NCBI RefSeq assembly: GCF_020622065.1
Contig: NZ_JAHRYQ010000001.1
Coordinates: 620,001-684,000 of the forward strand
Direction of reading: 5' to 3'
DNA from: Geothrix sp.
GTDB lineage: Bacteria > Acidobacteriota > Holophagae > Holophagales > Holophagaceae
DNA length: 64,000 bases
The notes beneath the pieces are model-generated. The model saw nothing but the letters and a program-made list of their open reading frames with translations, was not told where the DNA came from and did no database searches. Below are positions 62,927 to 64,000 of the stretch, in pieces. The position numbers were made by a program, and so were the translations under genes. How positions within the stretch are numbered: position 1 is the first letter of the stretch; each line of letters opens with the position of its first letter.

Positions 62927-63400
62927 TCAGCCTTTTTGCAGGGCTGCCAGGACCTCGAGCACGGCCTCGACATGTCCCTTCACGCTGACCTTGGGCCAGA
63001 CATGGCGGATCACGCCCTTGGGGTCGATCAGGAAGGTGCTGCGGATGATGCCCTGCACCCCCTTGCCGTACATGAGCTTCTTCCCGAAGGCGCCCAGGGG
63101 GTTGAGCAGGGCGCAGTCGGGATCGGAAAGCAGGCGGAAAGGCAGGCTCTGCTTGGCGATGAAAGTCTGATGGCTCTTCAGGCTGTCGCGGCTGATGCCG
63201 CAGACCTGGGCGCCCAGGGACTGCACGCGGGCCAGGTTGTCCCGGAAGTCGCAGGCTTCCGTCGTACAGCCGGGGGTGCTGTCCTTGGGGTAGGCGTAAA
63301 GCACGGTCCAGTGGCCCTTCAGGTCCTTGTTGGTGACGGTGTGGCCCTGGTCGTCCTGGAGGGAGAATGCGGGAAGGGAGGTGCCGGGCTGGATGCTCAT
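62927..63400 (-). CDS. bcp: Thioredoxin-dependent peroxiredoxin, BCP type
   Basis: 157-aa peroxiredoxin reducing peroxides via thioredoxin. The peroxidatic Cys45 and resolving Cys50 (PGCTTEAC) have the same spacing as in E. coli BCP, and PKDSTPGC is the family motif. I chose ATG 63400; an upstream frame adds 166 residues of Gly/Gln/His-rich sequence that is antisense to the next gene. Convergent with fabI by 30 bp and divergent from the desulfidase gene. Confidence 0.94.
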   Translation of the reverse strand: MSIQPGTSLPAFSLQDDQGHTVTNKDLKGHWTVLYAYPKDSTPGCTTEACDFRDNLARVQSLGAQVCGISRDSLKSHQTFIAKQSLPFRLLSDPDCALLNPLGAFGKKLMYGKGVQGIIRSTFLIDPKGVIRHVWPKVSVKGHVEAVLEVLAALQKG

Positions 63401-63475
63401 GGGGCCAGGGTAGCGGAGGCCTGGATGTGACCCAAGCCCTTCGGGGGTGGGGTGGAATGAAGGGTGAGGCCGATC

Positions 63476-64000
63476 ATGCGCTTTTCCGAGTTCCTGGATG
63501 CCGAATGGAAACCCGCCCTGGGGTGCACGGAGCCCGCCGCGGTGGCCCACGCCACCAGCCTGGCCGCCGCCCAAGGGACGGGCGAGATCCAGCAGGTGAG
63601 CCTGGTGGTGGATCCCCGCACCTACAAGAACTGCCATGCCGTCGGCATCCCCAACAGCGGTGGGCGCACCGGCGTGCTCTGGGCCCTGGCCCTGGGCGCC
63701 CGGTTGCCGGACCCCTCCCTGGGGCTGGGCTGCTTCGCCGCCGTGGATGCGGGGCTCCTGGCCTCGGCGAAGGGCCTCCTGGACCAGAAGGCGGTCCGCG
63801 TCGAGGTGGACCCGTCCCACCCGGACCTCTACATCGATTGCACGGTGGCCCGCGAGGGTGGCATGGGCCGGGCGGTGCTGGAGGTGGAGCACACCCACCT
63901 GGCCCGGCTGGAGGCGAATGGCGTCCAGATCGGCGGCAGCCCGTCCCTGAGCGGCGCGGCGGGCCTGTCCTCCCCGCGGGCCACCGTGGGAGCCATGGGC
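63476..64000 (+). CDS. L-cysteine desulfidase/UPF0597 family protein, 3' end outside window
   Basis: 175 codons, open to the right edge. The family hallmark KPALGCTEPAAVA (Cys17, an iron-sulfur ligand in this group) and VDPRTYKNCHAVGIPNSGG match the CdsB/CyuA (YhaM) family, which converts L-cysteine to pyruvate, ammonia and sulfide; relatives act on serine. ATG 63476. Substrate cannot be settled from this part. Starts 76 bp from the divergent bcp start. Confidence 0.88.
   Translation, partial: MRFSEFLDAEWKPALGCTEPAAVAHATSLAAAQGTGEIQQVSLVVDPRTYKNCHAVGIPNSGGRTGVLWALALGARLPDPSLGLGCFAAVDAGLLASAKGLLDQKAVRVEVDPSHPDLYIDCTVAREGGMGRAVLEVEHTHLARLEANGVQIGGSPSLSGAAGLSSPRATVGAMG

Overview
The window is high-GC bacterial DNA from one chromosome with ordinary housekeeping synteny. 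It carries hrcA-grpE-dnaK-dnaJ, rpmE-prfA, aspS, hisS, fabI and a type IV pilus block, pilB-pilT-pilC. Gene content and protein style suggest a diderm, most likely an acidobacterium of the Holophagae (Geothrix/Holophaga type). That placement is my inference; no rRNA gene lies in the window to test it.

Layout. 1-7 kb: the 3' part of a hybrid sensor kinase, a HAD 5'-nucleotidase, a lipoprotein, a SprT-like metalloprotein, an unknown protein and aspS. 7-16 kb: a minus-strand operon reading marR, a secreted metallo-beta-lactamase-fold protein, then mdtA, mdtB and mdtC (RND efflux). A palindrome covers the marR start. 16-19.6 kb: rhlE, hisS, and an amidase whose start codon overlaps that of hisS on the other strand. 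19.6-23.0 kb: a tRNA-Arg(CCG) gene used as attachment site by a 3.4-kb lower-GC element with a three-gene cistron (unknown protein, 52-aa protein, primase-polymerase) and an integrase that has lost its C-terminal catalytic part. 23-29.5 kb: a DUF2062 protein, a padR/membrane protein pair, rpmE, prfA (with its 3' end duplicated around a palindromic insert), a lipoprotein, then the hrcA-grpE-dnaK-dnaJ cluster, which runs to 32.6 kb.

32.6-45 kb: a diguanylate cyclase and a large helical unknown protein lie divergent to pilB-pilT-pilC. These are followed by one prepilin gene, an O-antigen-ligase-like protein, and three tandem prepilin genes on the other strand. Two of the three are near-identical copies, each with its own sigma-54-like promoter and terminator. 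44.6-61 kb: a surface-polysaccharide cluster with a lipid-carrier sugar-phosphate transferase, glycosyltransferases, a nucleotide-sugar epimerase, a flippase, several methyltransferases, an asparagine synthase and an integral-membrane glycosyltransferase. 61-64 kb: a TPR protein, fabI, a BCP peroxiredoxin and the start of an L-cysteine desulfidase-family gene.

How the genes may work together. The PilB N-terminus carries the two tandem 24-residue motifs of a c-di-GMP-binding MshEN domain, and an intact GGDEF enzyme with an I-site is encoded about 2 kb away, so pilus extension is probably tuned by c-di-GMP. The ligase beside the pilins and the adjoining glycan cluster make pilin or surface glycosylation plausible. 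The MarR protein probably controls the efflux operon through the palindrome at its own promoter. I found no CRISPR array, no rRNA and no intact mobile element.
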